A DNA stretch of 64,000 nt from Pseudomonadota bacterium (lineage in GTDB: Bacteria; Pseudomonadota; Gammaproteobacteria; Steroidobacterales; MnTg04): the NCBI GenBank assembly GCA_022572885.1, contig JACZVC010000004.1, positions 1 to 64,000 of the forward strand. Direction: 5' to 3'. Of the stretch, positions 8,825 to 17,576 are shown piece by piece. The position numbers and the translations under genes are program-made. How positions within the stretch are numbered: the stretch's first letter is position 1; every line of letters starts with the position of its first letter. The notes under the pieces were generated by a model. It did not search any database, was not told the origin of the DNA, and saw only the letters and a list, made by a program, of their open reading frames with translations.

Positions 8825-9571
8825 ATGAACCGAGTAATCGTTTTGCTGCTTTTAGGTCTTGCGGCCTGCGTTTCGCTGGCGGAACCGGTCAATGTTAAGG
8901 TCCGCGTCCTCGCTAACGACGCCAAGTTCGTCGGCACCAGCATGGGCGGCGTCAGGGTTGTCATTAGCGACATCGAAAATGGCGTCGTGCTGGCCACTGG
9001 GATCACCCGGGGCGAGACCGGGGACACCGGGCTGATCATGCACCAGCCACGGGCGAGAGGCGCGTCCATCATCACCGACGGAGCCGCGGTTTTTAGCGCC
9101 AGTATCGATATCAGCCGGCCGACCAGGGTTCTGGTCGAGGCCAGCGGCCCGCTGGGGTTCCCGAATTCCATGGCGCAGATCAGCGCAACCCACTGGCTGA
9201 TCCCCGGCCATGACGTCGCCGATGGGTGGACCATGACTTTGCCGGGTTTTGTCCTCAAACTGATCGATATCCCGCGCAAGGCCGGCCGGGGTGACGATAT
9301 CCCGGTCCATGTGAAGCTGGTCATGATGTGCGGTTGTCCGACCGAGCCAGGTGGGCTGTGGGATTCCGATCAGTACACGATCAAGGGCCAGATATGGAGC
9401 GGAGACACGGTGGTTTCTGAAGCCGACCTGGAGTACACGGGGAAAACCAGCCATTATCGCGCTGCCATAACGGCGACAGAGCCTGGCGTGCTGGAACTGC
9501 TGGTTTATGCTGTGGATACCAGCACCGGGAACACGGCCGTTGTGAAAGCGCCGCTGCTGGTTGATGAATAA
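8825..9571 (+). CDS. Secreted protein of unknown function (possible lipoprotein)
   Basis: The 248-residue product begins with a hydrophobic export signal (MNRVIVLLLLGLAACVSLAEP). LAAC could be a lipobox with C15 modified, or cleavage could follow SLA. The mature part is beta-rich, with a CGCP cluster near residue 164 and an all-beta C-terminal segment. I do not recognise the family. A GAGGATGG sequence precedes the ATG. A 308-codon open frame on the other strand is taken as a shadow because it has no signal, ribosome site or domain. The next gene starts inside its last codons. Confidence 0.7.
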   Translation: MNRVIVLLLLGLAACVSLAEPVNVKVRVLANDAKFVGTSMGGVRVVISDIENGVVLATGITRGETGDTGLIMHQPRARGASIITDGAAVFSASIDISRPTRVLVEASGPLGFPNSMAQISATHWLIPGHDVADGWTMTLPGFVLKLIDIPRKAGRGDDIPVHVKLVMMCGCPTEPGGLWDSDQYTIKGQIWSGDTVVSEADLEYTGKTSHYRAAITATEPGVLELLVYAVDTSTGNTAVVKAPLLVDE

Positions 9572-9926
9572 GCCACCGAGATTTTTTTTGTGGCCTGTAA
9601 TCGGCATGTCGGTGGCCGTGTTGGTGGTTGGCTGCGAGTCCATAGGGCGCACCGACTTTGAACGCCATAGCATGAGCAGTCTGAAAGTCCTGCCCGGTAG
9701 TGACGATGGCCTGCTCCTATTCGAAGCCAACACCAGCGCCCAATACCCAGACAGCCCCAGCGGGGATATCCAGCGCATGAAGTGGGCGGCCGACTGGATG
9801 GAAATCCGGGGATTTTGTCCGCACGGTTTTGCGGTGGAATCGCGTCGGCGCTATACGCCTGCGGATGACAACCCGTTTCGATACCACTTGCGTTACGAGC
9901 TGCGCTGCCTGTCGCCGGCCGAATAG
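9564..9926 (+). CDS. Small lipoprotein of unknown function
   Basis: This 120-residue protein starts at the ATG within TTGATGAATAAG and overlaps the end of the preceding gene by 8 bases, so the two are probably translated together. It carries a lipoprotein signal, VAVLVVGC, ending in the lipobox cysteine and followed by ESIG. Four cysteines are present in all, including FCPHG and LRCLSP in the mature part, which could form a disulphide in the periplasm. I recognise no domain. Confidence 0.65.
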   Translation: MNKPPRFFLWPVIGMSVAVLVVGCESIGRTDFERHSMSSLKVLPGSDDGLLLFEANTSAQYPDSPSGDIQRMKWAADWMEIRGFCPHGFAVESRRRYTPADDNPFRYHLRYELRCLSPAE

Positions 9927-9974
9927 CGACGATTCATGAATCAGCTGCCCGGGCCCTCACCAGGAATCCGCGAT

Positions 9975-9995
9975 CCTTGGTCAAATATACGGGCT
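9975..9995 (+). repeat. Dispersed intergenic repeat, copy 1
   Basis: The core CCTTGGTCAAATATACGGGC recurs in three other gaps of this window (25724, 35173, 56411), always in the same orientation. Copies 1 and 4 share a longer block that begins at GCCCGGGCCC (about 9947) and includes an identical GGAATCCGCGAT. The copy lies between convergent genes. Confidence 0.55.
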
Positions 9996-10806
9996 ATTGC
10001 AGGTATTTTTCGAGCAAGGCTGCATAGCTGCCATCGCTCTTTTGCTCCCGCAAGGCGACGTTGATCGCGTCGACAAGCGATTGCTCGACCGATGCTTTTG
10101 CGAACATCAACCGTACCTCCCTGGTCTTGACGGCGATTGAATGGGCTTCTACTTCTTCGGCCAGCCCTTTCTTGCGAATGACCGCGGCGGCGACGAATGG
10201 GTCCTCGAGGAAGCCGTCCGCCTCAAAATTGATCAGGTTTGAGAAATTCATTTCCGAGATCGGTACGCTGATAAACAGGTCCTCGTATTCAGGGTGGTCC
10301 TGCAAAGCTGTAATTTCCTCACCATAAAGGTATTGGGATACCACGCCAATCCTGAAACCCTGCTCAAGCAGATCGCCCAGGTTGTCAGCCTGGAATCGTC
10401 CTTTTTCTCCGGCGCGGACAAAGAGCACGAAAGTCTCATCGCGATAGGGGTCCGAGAACATGGCGAATTCGGCTCTGCCCTCGGTCCTGGTTGCGCCCGG
10501 CAGCATATTGATATCGCCCTTCTTCAGCATTTCGAGCAGACTGGCCCAGTCACTGGCCAGGAACCTGGTCTTGCAGCCGATTCTGGCGGCAATTCCCCTG
10601 ATCAACTCGACATCCAGTCCACGCAGCTCGCCGCCGAGATCCTGGTACTGGTATGGCTCCCACGGGTTCCAGCCTACGACCAGCGTACAATCTTCCGCGG
10701 GTTCCGGCGCGGGCACGGCTTTGCCCGGGCTGGGGTCAACGCCATCGCATGCGGCCAGTGTGAGCAAGAAAGCAATAATTAACGAACAGTCGGCGATTCG
10801 TCGCAT
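9994..10806 (-). CDS. Periplasmic solute-binding lipoprotein, family 3
   Basis: The 270-residue product has a lipoprotein signal (IIAFLLTLAACDG, lipobox cysteine near residue 20). It has the bilobed family-3 amino-acid-binding layout: LVVGWNPWEPYQY at the start of lobe 1, GLDVELIRGIAARIG, then MLKKGDINMLPGATRTEGRA and DPYRDETFVLFVR. No permease or ATPase gene is adjacent. It may therefore serve a transporter elsewhere or act as an extracytoplasmic sensor partner. A GGAGG site precedes the ATG with good spacing. Confidence 0.87.
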   Translation of the reverse strand: MRRIADCSLIIAFLLTLAACDGVDPSPGKAVPAPEPAEDCTLVVGWNPWEPYQYQDLGGELRGLDVELIRGIAARIGCKTRFLASDWASLLEMLKKGDINMLPGATRTEGRAEFAMFSDPYRDETFVLFVRAGEKGRFQADNLGDLLEQGFRIGVVSQYLYGEEITALQDHPEYEDLFISVPISEMNFSNLINFEADGFLEDPFVAAAVIRKKGLAEEVEAHSIAVKTREVRLMFAKASVEQSLVDAINVALREQKSDGSYAALLEKYLQ

Positions 10807-10933
10807 AGTGGCCTCCAGGATTCATCAGACACCGACAGTAGTATCCCTTTTGTGCTTTTTTCTGCCCTGCGATCGTGACTACTGCTGATACCAAGTATAG
10901 GACACAGACTAATGATTTTGGGGTGCCCGGCCA

Positions 10934-10947
10934 TTGATCTGCGTTGA
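10934..10947 (+). promoter_or_regulatory. Degenerate FNR/Anr-like box before the hemN relic
   Basis: TTGATCTGCGTTGA has a perfect left half (TTGAT), four spacer bases and a right half GTTGA where the consensus is (A/G)TCAA. Its position about 35 bases before the hemN relic fits, since hemN genes are commonly FNR/Anr-controlled. The site looks decayed. Confidence 0.35.
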
Positions 10948-10981
10948 CATGGGCAGTCTTGGCGGACAGCAGGATTCTTTC

Positions 10982-11062
10982 ATGAGCGATGCAGCATTTG
11001 ATGCGGATCTGATTTGCCGCTATGGCGGTCAGGAGCCCCGCTATTCATTTTCCAGGCGGTAG
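10982..11062 (+). pseudogene. hemN 5' relic (26 codons)
   Basis: The short frame MSDAAFDADLICRYGGQEPR, followed by YSFSRR and a stop, matches the start of oxygen-independent coproporphyrinogen III oxidase, which typically has a DLIxRY..xGPRYTSYPTA segment here. An AGGA ribosome site lies 8 bases upstream of the ATG, and a degenerate FNR-type box lies further upstream. The similarity ends where PRYTSYPTA is expected. Nothing like the radical-SAM core follows before the next gene at 11158. I read it as the promoter and first codons of a lost hemN gene. The match is short, so chance cannot be excluded. Confidence 0.5.
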
Positions 11063-11157
11063 CAGTGTTTTAACGACGGATTCCGTCCAGATACCGCAAT
11101 TAGGGAGTATTCGGTCTGCTCGCTTGCTATGTTGGCCAGGACCAGACGGGAAGAAAC

Positions 11158-11781
11158 ATGAAAAAGTCGCGAGCCCTTTTTCCAATAGCACTGCTGCTGC
11201 TGTCGCCGGCAATTTACGCGGTCAGTGTTCCGGCAATCCATGCCGGCCTTTATCCCAGCGAACGCCACGCCCGCATGGCGGACCTCGATTACCTCGTTGG
11301 AATCTGGGAGATGACCAGCCGGGAGACGATTTCCGGCGGCCAGTATGCCGAAGCGAGCGGTATCCGGTCTTGTGTGTGGGTGCTCGATCGCACGGCAATT
11401 CGGTGCGATGACATATTTACCCATGTTCGTGCGACCAACGGGTTTCCCGATCTTTACGAACCCAGGGACAGGCTTTTCTATATCACGTTCAATGAGCAGG
11501 ACGGCAATTACGAGTTTCTTTACATGAGCGCGCTGAGCGCCGAAAAAAACATTTTCCCGGCCGAGTTCGATATCGGCAGCAAGACCTTGTTGCACGAAAT
11601 TCCCGGTGAGTCCCCCGGGCAAAGCGGGGAGGCCATGCAAGGTACGTGGCAAAAACTTATCGATGACAACCAGATTCGCGAAGAATACTGGATGATGTCC
11701 GGCGACGGCGGCACCATGGAATCGATAGAAATTACGTTGCGGAGAATGGTCGGCGGCGACAGGGACGGATTATTTTTCTGA
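11158..11781 (+). CDS. Secreted DUF1579-like / lipocalin-like protein
   Basis: This 207-residue protein has a signal peptide (MKKSRALFPIALLLLSPAIYA) and then DYLVGIWEMTSRE, which resembles the first strand of DUF1579-type calycin-like barrels. Two cysteines in the mature part (SCVWV, IRCDD) may pair. Alternating hydrophobic strands follow to a VGGDRDGLFF end. The ligand and role are unknown. It faces the DUF192 gene tail to tail with only 12 bases between stop codons. Confidence 0.65.
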   Translation: MKKSRALFPIALLLLSPAIYAVSVPAIHAGLYPSERHARMADLDYLVGIWEMTSRETISGGQYAEASGIRSCVWVLDRTAIRCDDIFTHVRATNGFPDLYEPRDRLFYITFNEQDGNYEFLYMSALSAEKNIFPAEFDIGSKTLLHEIPGESPGQSGEAMQGTWQKLIDDNQIREEYWMMSGDGGTMESIEITLRRMVGGDRDGLFF

Positions 11782-11793
11782 TCGCCGGTCCGG

Positions 11794-12309
11794 TCAGTCG
11801 CTGCCAAAGTACCTGCTGATCACCCGATCGCCCGGCTGAATTCCGTATTTGTCCGCTACGCCGGCGTTGAGTTCGAGCACTGCCAATACCGGTTCGCCAG
11901 ACACAATGCTGTCAAGAGCATATGGCTCGGTTTCTTTTTCGATCCGGGCAATGGTGCCGTCCCGCCTGATAAACAACATGTCCAGCGACAACAGGGTGTT
12001 TTTCATCCACATGCTGATATTGTGAGGTTGTTGATATACGAACAGCATCCCCTGGCGTTCGCCAAGCTCATCGACAAACATCAGGCCACGCGCCTGCTGT
12101 TTCCCCGACAAGGCAAGAAATACGGATATTTCCAGGCTGCGGCCAGCCCGAGTCTCGATCCGGATCGTCGTTTGCGTGAAGCCCTCGATACCATCGGCGT
12201 CGGCCGGGCATGCCAGCAGAAAAAAAACGCCAGCCACCACGATAAAAGTGCGGCTGACGTTCCTTGCAAGAGTCTTTTTGTGCTCGAATCGATTGCTCGC
12301 TTTAGTCAT
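11794..12309 (-). CDS. DUF192 family protein
   Basis: The 171-residue protein has a membrane-anchor or signal segment (FIVVAGVFFLLACPADA) and a complete DUF192 domain. Visible hallmarks are SGKQQARGLMFVDELGERQGMLFVY, then ISMWMKNTLLSLDMLFI and the closing VLELNAGVADKYGIQPGDRV. DUF192 proteins are small exported beta-rich proteins of unsettled function. The gene sits alone on the minus strand between two plus-strand genes. A small open frame directly upstream is not convincing as a gene. Confidence 0.92.
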   Translation of the reverse strand: MTKASNRFEHKKTLARNVSRTFIVVAGVFFLLACPADADGIEGFTQTTIRIETRAGRSLEISVFLALSGKQQARGLMFVDELGERQGMLFVYQQPHNISMWMKNTLLSLDMLFIRRDGTIARIEKETEPYALDSIVSGEPVLAVLELNAGVADKYGIQPGDRVISRYFGSD

Positions 12310-12542
12310 TCCCCGATTCTACCAGCAGCGTCTTGGCGACGCGTCCCCGCATCGTGCCCAGCCCCCTGGCGCCGTGCATAACCAGGGTCAGCATGCCAAT
12401 AGTGTAAACCGGCCGGCGCGGCATGCGGACGCCGTGAAATGATCCATTAATTCTCCCTTCCACCGGCGACCGGACTTTGCCTGCCGCAGGAAACAGCAAA
12501 TTTCGGGTGGCCGGGGTTTCGTTCTGAGGCTAGAGTAAGGCT

Positions 12543-13385
12543 ATGAATCAACCAGTGACTAACCTTGACCCAAGAAACCACGAGCGCATCGCCGCCGCGA
12601 TCGGATTTATCCTGGACCATTACCAGGATCAGCCGCGGCTGGAGGATATCGCGAAACATGTGGGTCTGAGCAGCTGGCACTTTAACCGTCTCTTCAGGAG
12701 CTGGTCCGGGGTCACGCCGAAGCAGCTGGTGCAGTTCCTGTCGCTGCGCGCCGCCAAAGAAAGCCTCGACCGGCAAGCCAGTATCCTGTCGGCATCGCTG
12801 AATGCCGGTCTGTCGGGACCCGGCCGCCTGCATGACTTGTTTGTCACCATAGAGGCTATGACCCCCGGCGAATACAAAAATGGCGGCGCCGGCCTGGTTT
12901 TGGACTATGGATTCTCGGCAAGCCCTTTTGGCGATGTGTTGCTGGCCGGTACGCGGCGCGGTCTGAGTCACTTGTCGTTTGTCGATCAAGGCGCGGATGG
13001 CGCTGCCGATGAGCTGGGCAAAGCCTGGCCGAATGCGACGCTGGCAAGAAATGACCAAAGCATGTCCGCGCTTGCCCGGCAGATTTTTTCAGGCGGGGGG
13101 AATGCGTTGCATCTGCGGCTCAAGGGTACGAACTTTCAGCTGCAGGTCTGGCAGGCGCTGCTGAAAATCCCCAGCGGCAACCAGACCAGTTACAGCGAAC
13201 TGGCCAAGACCATTGGCAGACCGAACAGCCACCGTGCGGTTGCCAATGCGGTCGGCAGAAACCCGGTGGCCTGGCTGATCCCCTGTCACCGGGTGCTGCG
13301 GGCGAGCGGCGCGCTGGGCGGATACCGGTGGGGAGTGGACCGCAAGGCGGAAATCCTGACCTGGGAGCTGGCACAAAAGGTATGA
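12543..13385 (+). CDS. Ada-like AraC-HTH / O6-methylguanine-DNA methyltransferase fusion
   Basis: The 280-residue protein joins an AraC-type helix-turn-helix region (about 14-110, with LEDIAKHVGLSSWHFNRLFRSW) to a methylated-DNA-cysteine methyltransferase domain containing the acceptor cysteine in IPCHRV (C248) and the GYRWGVDRK tail. It repairs O6-methylguanine by suicidal methyl transfer. The N-terminal zinc domain of E. coli Ada, which carries the methylphosphotriester-acceptor cysteine and makes Ada a methylation-activated regulator, is absent. The Ada-type switch is therefore not expected. AAGG lies before the ATG. Confidence 0.93.
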   Translation: MNQPVTNLDPRNHERIAAAIGFILDHYQDQPRLEDIAKHVGLSSWHFNRLFRSWSGVTPKQLVQFLSLRAAKESLDRQASILSASLNAGLSGPGRLHDLFVTIEAMTPGEYKNGGAGLVLDYGFSASPFGDVLLAGTRRGLSHLSFVDQGADGAADELGKAWPNATLARNDQSMSALARQIFSGGGNALHLRLKGTNFQLQVWQALLKIPSGNQTSYSELAKTIGRPNSHRAVANAVGRNPVAWLIPCHRVLRASGALGGYRWGVDRKAEILTWELAQKV

Positions 13386-13476
13386 GGCCACGATGAGCCG
13401 TGCTCGCTTGGTCAACTGGCGAAATGGCCGGTCGGCTGCTATTTTTAGGCAGTAGCGATAAAAAAAAGGCCAGGTC

Positions 13477-14418
13477 ATGATTTACCCGGATATTCTCGCC
13501 ACCGTCGGCAACACACCGGTGGTCCGTATCAACAAACTCGCGCCCAAGCACGTTGATATGTACGTCAAGTGTGAGGCATTCAACCCGCTGTCTTCGGTCA
13601 AGGATCGTTTGGCGATGGGGGTCATCAACGACGCGGAGCGCAAAGGCAAATTAAAGCCGGGCCAGACCGTTATCGAGGCAACCTCGGGAAACACCGGGAT
13701 CTCGCTGGCGATGGTTTGTGCGGTCCGCGGTTATCCCTTCGTCGCGGTGATGGCCGAGAGTTTTTCGGTTGAGCGGCGCAAGCTGATGAAAGCCCTCGGG
13801 GCGAAGGTCATTTTGACGCCAGCGGAGTTACGCGCGACCGGCATGGTAAAATTGGCTGAAGAACTCGCGGAAAAAAACGGCTGGTTTTACACCGAGCAAT
13901 TCGATAATCCAGCCAATCCGGAATACCACCGCAATACCACCGGCCCGGAGATACTCAGGGATTTTGCCGATATGCCTCTGGATTACTGGGTCACCGGTTA
14001 TGGGACCGGTGGGACGATAACCGGCGCCGGCCAGATTTTGAGGGCGGCGCGGCCGGGAATAAAAATCATTGCGGCGGAACCTGAAAATGCGGCATTGCTC
14101 GGCGGAGGCGAATGGCAGCCACACACCATCCAGGGGTGGACGCCGGACTTCATGCCCTCGGTACTCGACAGGAAAGTCATCGATGAAGTGGTCACGATAG
14201 GCGATGTCGAGGCCAGGGAAATGGCGCTCGAGCTGGCGCAAAAGGAGGGAATTTTCTGCGGAATTTCAAGCGGAGCGACCTTATGCGCTGCATTGAAAGT
14301 TGCCGAAAAGGCTGACGAGGGATCGGTTCTTCTGGCCATGCTGCCCGATACGGGCGAACGGTATTTGTCCACGGTATTGTTTGAAAACATCACCGAGGAA
14401 TCGGATACGCTGGACTGA
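13477..14418 (+). CDS. cysK: Cysteine synthase (O-acetylserine sulfhydrylase)
   Basis: This 313-residue PLP enzyme makes cysteine from O-acetylserine and sulfide. It shows the N-terminal TVGNTPVVRI, the Schiff-base lysine in SSVKDR (K42), the substrate loop TSGNTG (69-74), the phosphate-binding GTGGTITG, and the late GISSGAT and PDTGERY motifs. Length and motifs fit CysK/CysM. The choice between A and B isozymes is not certain from sequence alone. It stands alone, 90 bases after the ada-like gene and 126 before the exporter operon. Confidence 0.92.
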   Translation: MIYPDILATVGNTPVVRINKLAPKHVDMYVKCEAFNPLSSVKDRLAMGVINDAERKGKLKPGQTVIEATSGNTGISLAMVCAVRGYPFVAVMAESFSVERRKLMKALGAKVILTPAELRATGMVKLAEELAEKNGWFYTEQFDNPANPEYHRNTTGPEILRDFADMPLDYWVTGYGTGGTITGAGQILRAARPGIKIIAAEPENAALLGGGEWQPHTIQGWTPDFMPSVLDRKVIDEVVTIGDVEAREMALELAQKEGIFCGISSGATLCAALKVAEKADEGSVLLAMLPDTGERYLSTVLFENITEESDTLD

Positions 14419-14544
14419 CAGACAATTCGATACTCGAAGTCAGTCAATACCGACTCCGATTTTCAGTTATGTTTTTTCCATGTCTGGGCGTTCGAATGCG
14501 TGTAGAACAACCCTAAGTCCGCCAGGCTCCTAAAGGGGAACTGC

Positions 14545-15678
14545 ATGAGAAAAGGTTTCAAACGACTTTTATGGATTGCTCCGGTCATCGCCCTGGTGTT
14601 CGTTTTTGTGGTTTTGTCACGGCCTGGCCCACTGAAAGTCGCGGTTGCCGAGGTCGAGCGCAGCGATGTCAGGTCTTCGGTGGCCAATACCCGGGCTGGT
14701 ACCGTTGTCGCCTGCAGGCGGGCATTGCTGGCGCCGCAAATCGGCGGGCAGATAGCCAATTTGTACGTTACGGAAGGAGATGTGGTCAAGCAGGGCGAGC
14801 TTCTTCTGGAACTGTGGAACGATGACCGCAAGGCGGAATTGCTGCTGGCGGAAAGAAGTATCCGGGCCAGCCGGGTCCGGGCGGAAGAGGCGTGCACGAT
14901 CGCCGCCACGGCAGACAAGGAAGCGAAGCGGCTGACGCGTCTGCTGAGCCAGGGGCTGGCATCGCAGGAAGATACCGAGGCGGCAGTGGGTCGCGCCGAT
15001 GCAACCGAAGCCGGTTGCCGTGCGGCCCGGGCGTTGATCGATGTGAGTGAAGCGACGCGGGATATTGCGACCGCATCACTGGCGAAGACCCGGCTCAAGG
15101 CGCCATTCGCGGGTACCGTCGCCGAGATCAATGGTGAAATCGGCGAATTTGTTACGCCATCACCGGTGGGTATTCCCACACTGCCGGCCGTCGACCTGGT
15201 CGACAACTCGTGCCTGTACATATCCGCCCCGATAGACGAGGTCGATGCACCGGCCATACGGGTTGGCATGCCGGCGCGTATCACGATGGATGCGTTTCCC
15301 GGACAGTTTTTCGCGGGTCATGTCCGGCGGGTGGCGCCGTATGTGCTCGACCTCGAAAAACAGGCGAGAACCGTCGAAGTGGAGGCGGAAATCGATACCA
15401 TCCCGGCGGACCAGGTGTTGTTGCCGGGATACAGCGCTGACCTGGAGATTGTCCTGGCCGAGCGTAAAGCTACCCTGCGGATTCCAACGCAAGCCATCGA
15501 CGACGGCCGAGTGCTGGTGCTGGGAGACGACGGCATCTTGCGGGAAAGATCGATTTCGACCGGTATCGGTAACTGGGAATATACCGAAATCCTCGACGGC
15601 CTGGAGGCCGGGGAGCGAGTCGTCGTTAGCGTGGATCGTGCCGGTGTCGTAGCGGGCGCGGTCGCCCAGGCGGAGTAA
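14545..15678 (+). CDS. MacA/HlyD-type periplasmic adaptor of an ABC exporter
   Basis: The 377-residue protein has one N-terminal membrane anchor (LLWIAPVIALVFVFVVLS). A lipoyl-like half domain follows (GTVVACRRALLAPQIGGQI), then a long coiled-coil hairpin (about residues 90-165), the second lipoyl half (KTRLKAPFAGTVAEINGEIGEFV), and beta-barrel and membrane-proximal domains. It would bridge the inner-membrane ABC unit to an outer-membrane channel. It is the first gene of a four-gene operon; the ATPase starts 9 bases after its stop. The AGGGGAA site and ATG at 14545 are well placed. Confidence 0.9.
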   Translation: MRKGFKRLLWIAPVIALVFVFVVLSRPGPLKVAVAEVERSDVRSSVANTRAGTVVACRRALLAPQIGGQIANLYVTEGDVVKQGELLLELWNDDRKAELLLAERSIRASRVRAEEACTIAATADKEAKRLTRLLSQGLASQEDTEAAVGRADATEAGCRAARALIDVSEATRDIATASLAKTRLKAPFAGTVAEINGEIGEFVTPSPVGIPTLPAVDLVDNSCLYISAPIDEVDAPAIRVGMPARITMDAFPGQFFAGHVRRVAPYVLDLEKQARTVEVEAEIDTIPADQVLLPGYSADLEIVLAERKATLRIPTQAIDDGRVLVLGDDGILRERSISTGIGNWEYTEILDGLEAGERVVVSVDRAGVVAGAVAQAE

Positions 15679-15687
15679 CCGAGCAGT

Positions 15688-16380
15688 ATGATCCACCTCG
15701 AGAAAATCAACCGGATATTTCAGGTTGGCGATCAACAGGTCAGGGCGTTGCACGATATCGACCTGACAATCAGGAGCGGGGAGTACTTGTCGATCATGGG
15801 GCCGTCCGGTTCCGGCAAGTCCACTTTGCTCAATATCCTGGGATTGCTCGATCAGCCCAGCTCGGGGAAATACCAGCTCGATGGCCAGGAAACCACGCAG
15901 ATGGGTGACGAACAAATGGCCCGAATACGCGGCGGGAAAATCGGTTTTGTATTCCAGTTTTTTCACCTGATCGGCCGTCTCAGCGCCGCGGAGAACATAG
16001 AATTGCCGCTAATAATTGCGGAAGAGGCGCCCGCGAAACGAAAACCGAAGGTACAGGAAATATTGCACAAGGTTGGCCTGGAGGACCGTGCCGACCACCG
16101 GCCCGACCAGCTTTCCGGTGGCCAGCGTCAACGGGTCGCGATAGCCAGGGCGACCATCACCAGGCCCGATATGCTGCTGGCCGACGAACCGACGGGAAAC
16201 CTGGACAGCGTCTCGGGTACCGAGGTCATTCAGTTGATGGAAGAGATGAATAACAGCGGGCTAACTGTGCTTGTCGTTACCCACGACCCGAATGTCGGCG
16301 ATCGCGCACGCCGGAAGATCGAAATGATAGATGGCGCGATCGTTGCCGATACCTCGCAGCGGGCCCATGAGAATACCTGA
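15688..16380 (+). CDS. ABC transporter ATP-binding protein (MacB/LolD type)
   Basis: The 230-residue ATPase carries Walker A GPSGSGKS (38-45), the Q-loop in FVFQFFHLIGRLSA, the signature LSGGQRQRVAIARA, Walker B MLLADEPTGNLDS and the H-loop VVTHDP. This is the LolD/MacB/FtsE subfamily, which works with permeases bearing large periplasmic domains. Its stop overlaps the start of the first permease by 14 bases, so expression is coupled. With the adaptor upstream it should power export or lipid/peptide extrusion by a MacAB-like mechanism. Confidence 0.93.
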   Translation: MIHLEKINRIFQVGDQQVRALHDIDLTIRSGEYLSIMGPSGSGKSTLLNILGLLDQPSSGKYQLDGQETTQMGDEQMARIRGGKIGFVFQFFHLIGRLSAAENIELPLIIAEEAPAKRKPKVQEILHKVGLEDRADHRPDQLSGGQRQRVAIARATITRPDMLLADEPTGNLDSVSGTEVIQLMEEMNNSGLTVLVVTHDPNVGDRARRKIEMIDGAIVADTSQRAHENT

Positions 16381-17575
16381 CTTGTTGCAGCTTGCGTCAG
16401 GCGCCTTGCTGCGCAGGGGAGCCCGCGCTGGAATGATTCTACTCGCGATGGCGATTGGCGTGGCAGCGGTCATCGTACTGACCGGGCTGGGAGAGGGTGC
16501 GAGACGATATGTCAGCGATGAGTTTGCCTCGCTTGGAACCCATTTGCTCATCGTCATACCGGGCCGCGCCGAAACCACCGGGGCAGGCGCTGCCCTGCTC
16601 GTCGGCGAAACACCCAGAGACCTGACCTTGGACGACGCCCGCGCGCTGGGTCGCAGCCACGCCATCGAAAAATATGCGCCCCTGGTTGTGGGCTCGGCAG
16701 CCGTCAGTTACCTGGGGCTGGACAGAGAGGCGCCGGTCCTGGGATCGACAGCGGAACTGCTCGAGGTCCGCAACTGGAAAATGGCGCAGGGCCGGTTTCT
16801 GCCGGACGGCGATATCGATCGCCCCCAGTCCGTTGCCGTTATCGGCGCCAACATCAAACGAGAACTGTTTGTAAATACCAACGCGCTTGGCAAATGGCTG
16901 CGCGTGGGTGACCGCCGATTCAGGGTCATCGGGGTCTTGTCTTCCGAGGGCCGGGCGATCGGGATCGACGTCGAGGAGCTGGTTATCGTGCCGGTCGCCT
17001 CGGCGCAGATGCTTTTCAACAGTGCGTCCTTGTTCCGAATTCTGGTTCAGGCACGGTCGCGGGACGCAATGCCTGCAGCGAAAAAATTCATCCTTGCAAC
17101 GATAGCGCGCAGGCACCAGGGCGAAGAGGACATTACCGTCATTACCCAGGACGCTGTACTCAAGACCTTCGATAAAATTTTTGTCGCGCTAACCATGACG
17201 CTCGGCGGCATCGCGGCGGTCAGTTTGTTGGTTGCCGGTATCCTGGTGATGAACGTCATGCTGGTCGCGGTTACCCAGCGTACGGCGGAAGTGGGTTTGC
17301 TAAAGGCCATCGGTGCCCGGTCGCGTCAGGTTCAGCGCCTGTTTCTTACCGAAGCCCTTTTGTTGTCGTTTACCGGTGGTTTACTCGGGCTGGTGATTGG
17401 CTACGGCGGCGCCTGGTTTCTGGGTATCGTCTACCCCGCGCTAACCTTCATGCCGCCATGGTGGGCGGTCGTGGCGGCAATGGTGACGGCTCTTTTCAGC
17501 GGCCTGTTTTTCGGTTTGCTGCCAGCCCGCCGGGCTGCAAAAATGGACCCGGTGCAGGCGCTTCGGGGCGGTTGA
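16367..17575 (+). CDS. MacB/FtsX-type ABC permease (first of two)
   Basis: Starting at the ATG at 16367 gives 402 residues. It has an N-terminal transmembrane helix (AGMILLAMAIGVAAVIVLTGL), a large periplasmic MacB core domain (about 45-270) and a C-terminal FtsX domain with three helices. The conserved cytoplasmic loop TQRTAEVGLLKAIGAR is present, and LPARRAAKMDPVQALR ends the protein. It is co-translated with the ATPase (14-base overlap). The second permease begins one base after its stop, so the two probably form a heterodimer. Confidence 0.9.
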   Translation: MRIPDLLQLASGALLRRGARAGMILLAMAIGVAAVIVLTGLGEGARRYVSDEFASLGTHLLIVIPGRAETTGAGAALLVGETPRDLTLDDARALGRSHAIEKYAPLVVGSAAVSYLGLDREAPVLGSTAELLEVRNWKMAQGRFLPDGDIDRPQSVAVIGANIKRELFVNTNALGKWLRVGDRRFRVIGVLSSEGRAIGIDVEELVIVPVASAQMLFNSASLFRILVQARSRDAMPAAKKFILATIARRHQGEEDITVITQDAVLKTFDKIFVALTMTLGGIAAVSLLVAGILVMNVMLVAVTQRTAEVGLLKAIGARSRQVQRLFLTEALLLSFTGGLLGLVIGYGGAWFLGIVYPALTFMPPWWAVVAAMVTALFSGLFFGLLPARRAAKMDPVQALRGG

Positions 17576-17576
17576 G

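Noticed and set aside
8852-9778. 308-codon open frame on the minus strand
   Set aside because: It covers two plus-strand genes with export signals and a coupled overlap. It has no signal peptide or domain.
12302-12499. 65-codon minus-strand frame just upstream of the DUF192 gene
   Set aside because: Located where a small operon partner could be, but no recognised family and no convincing ribosome site. Not enough to call a gene.
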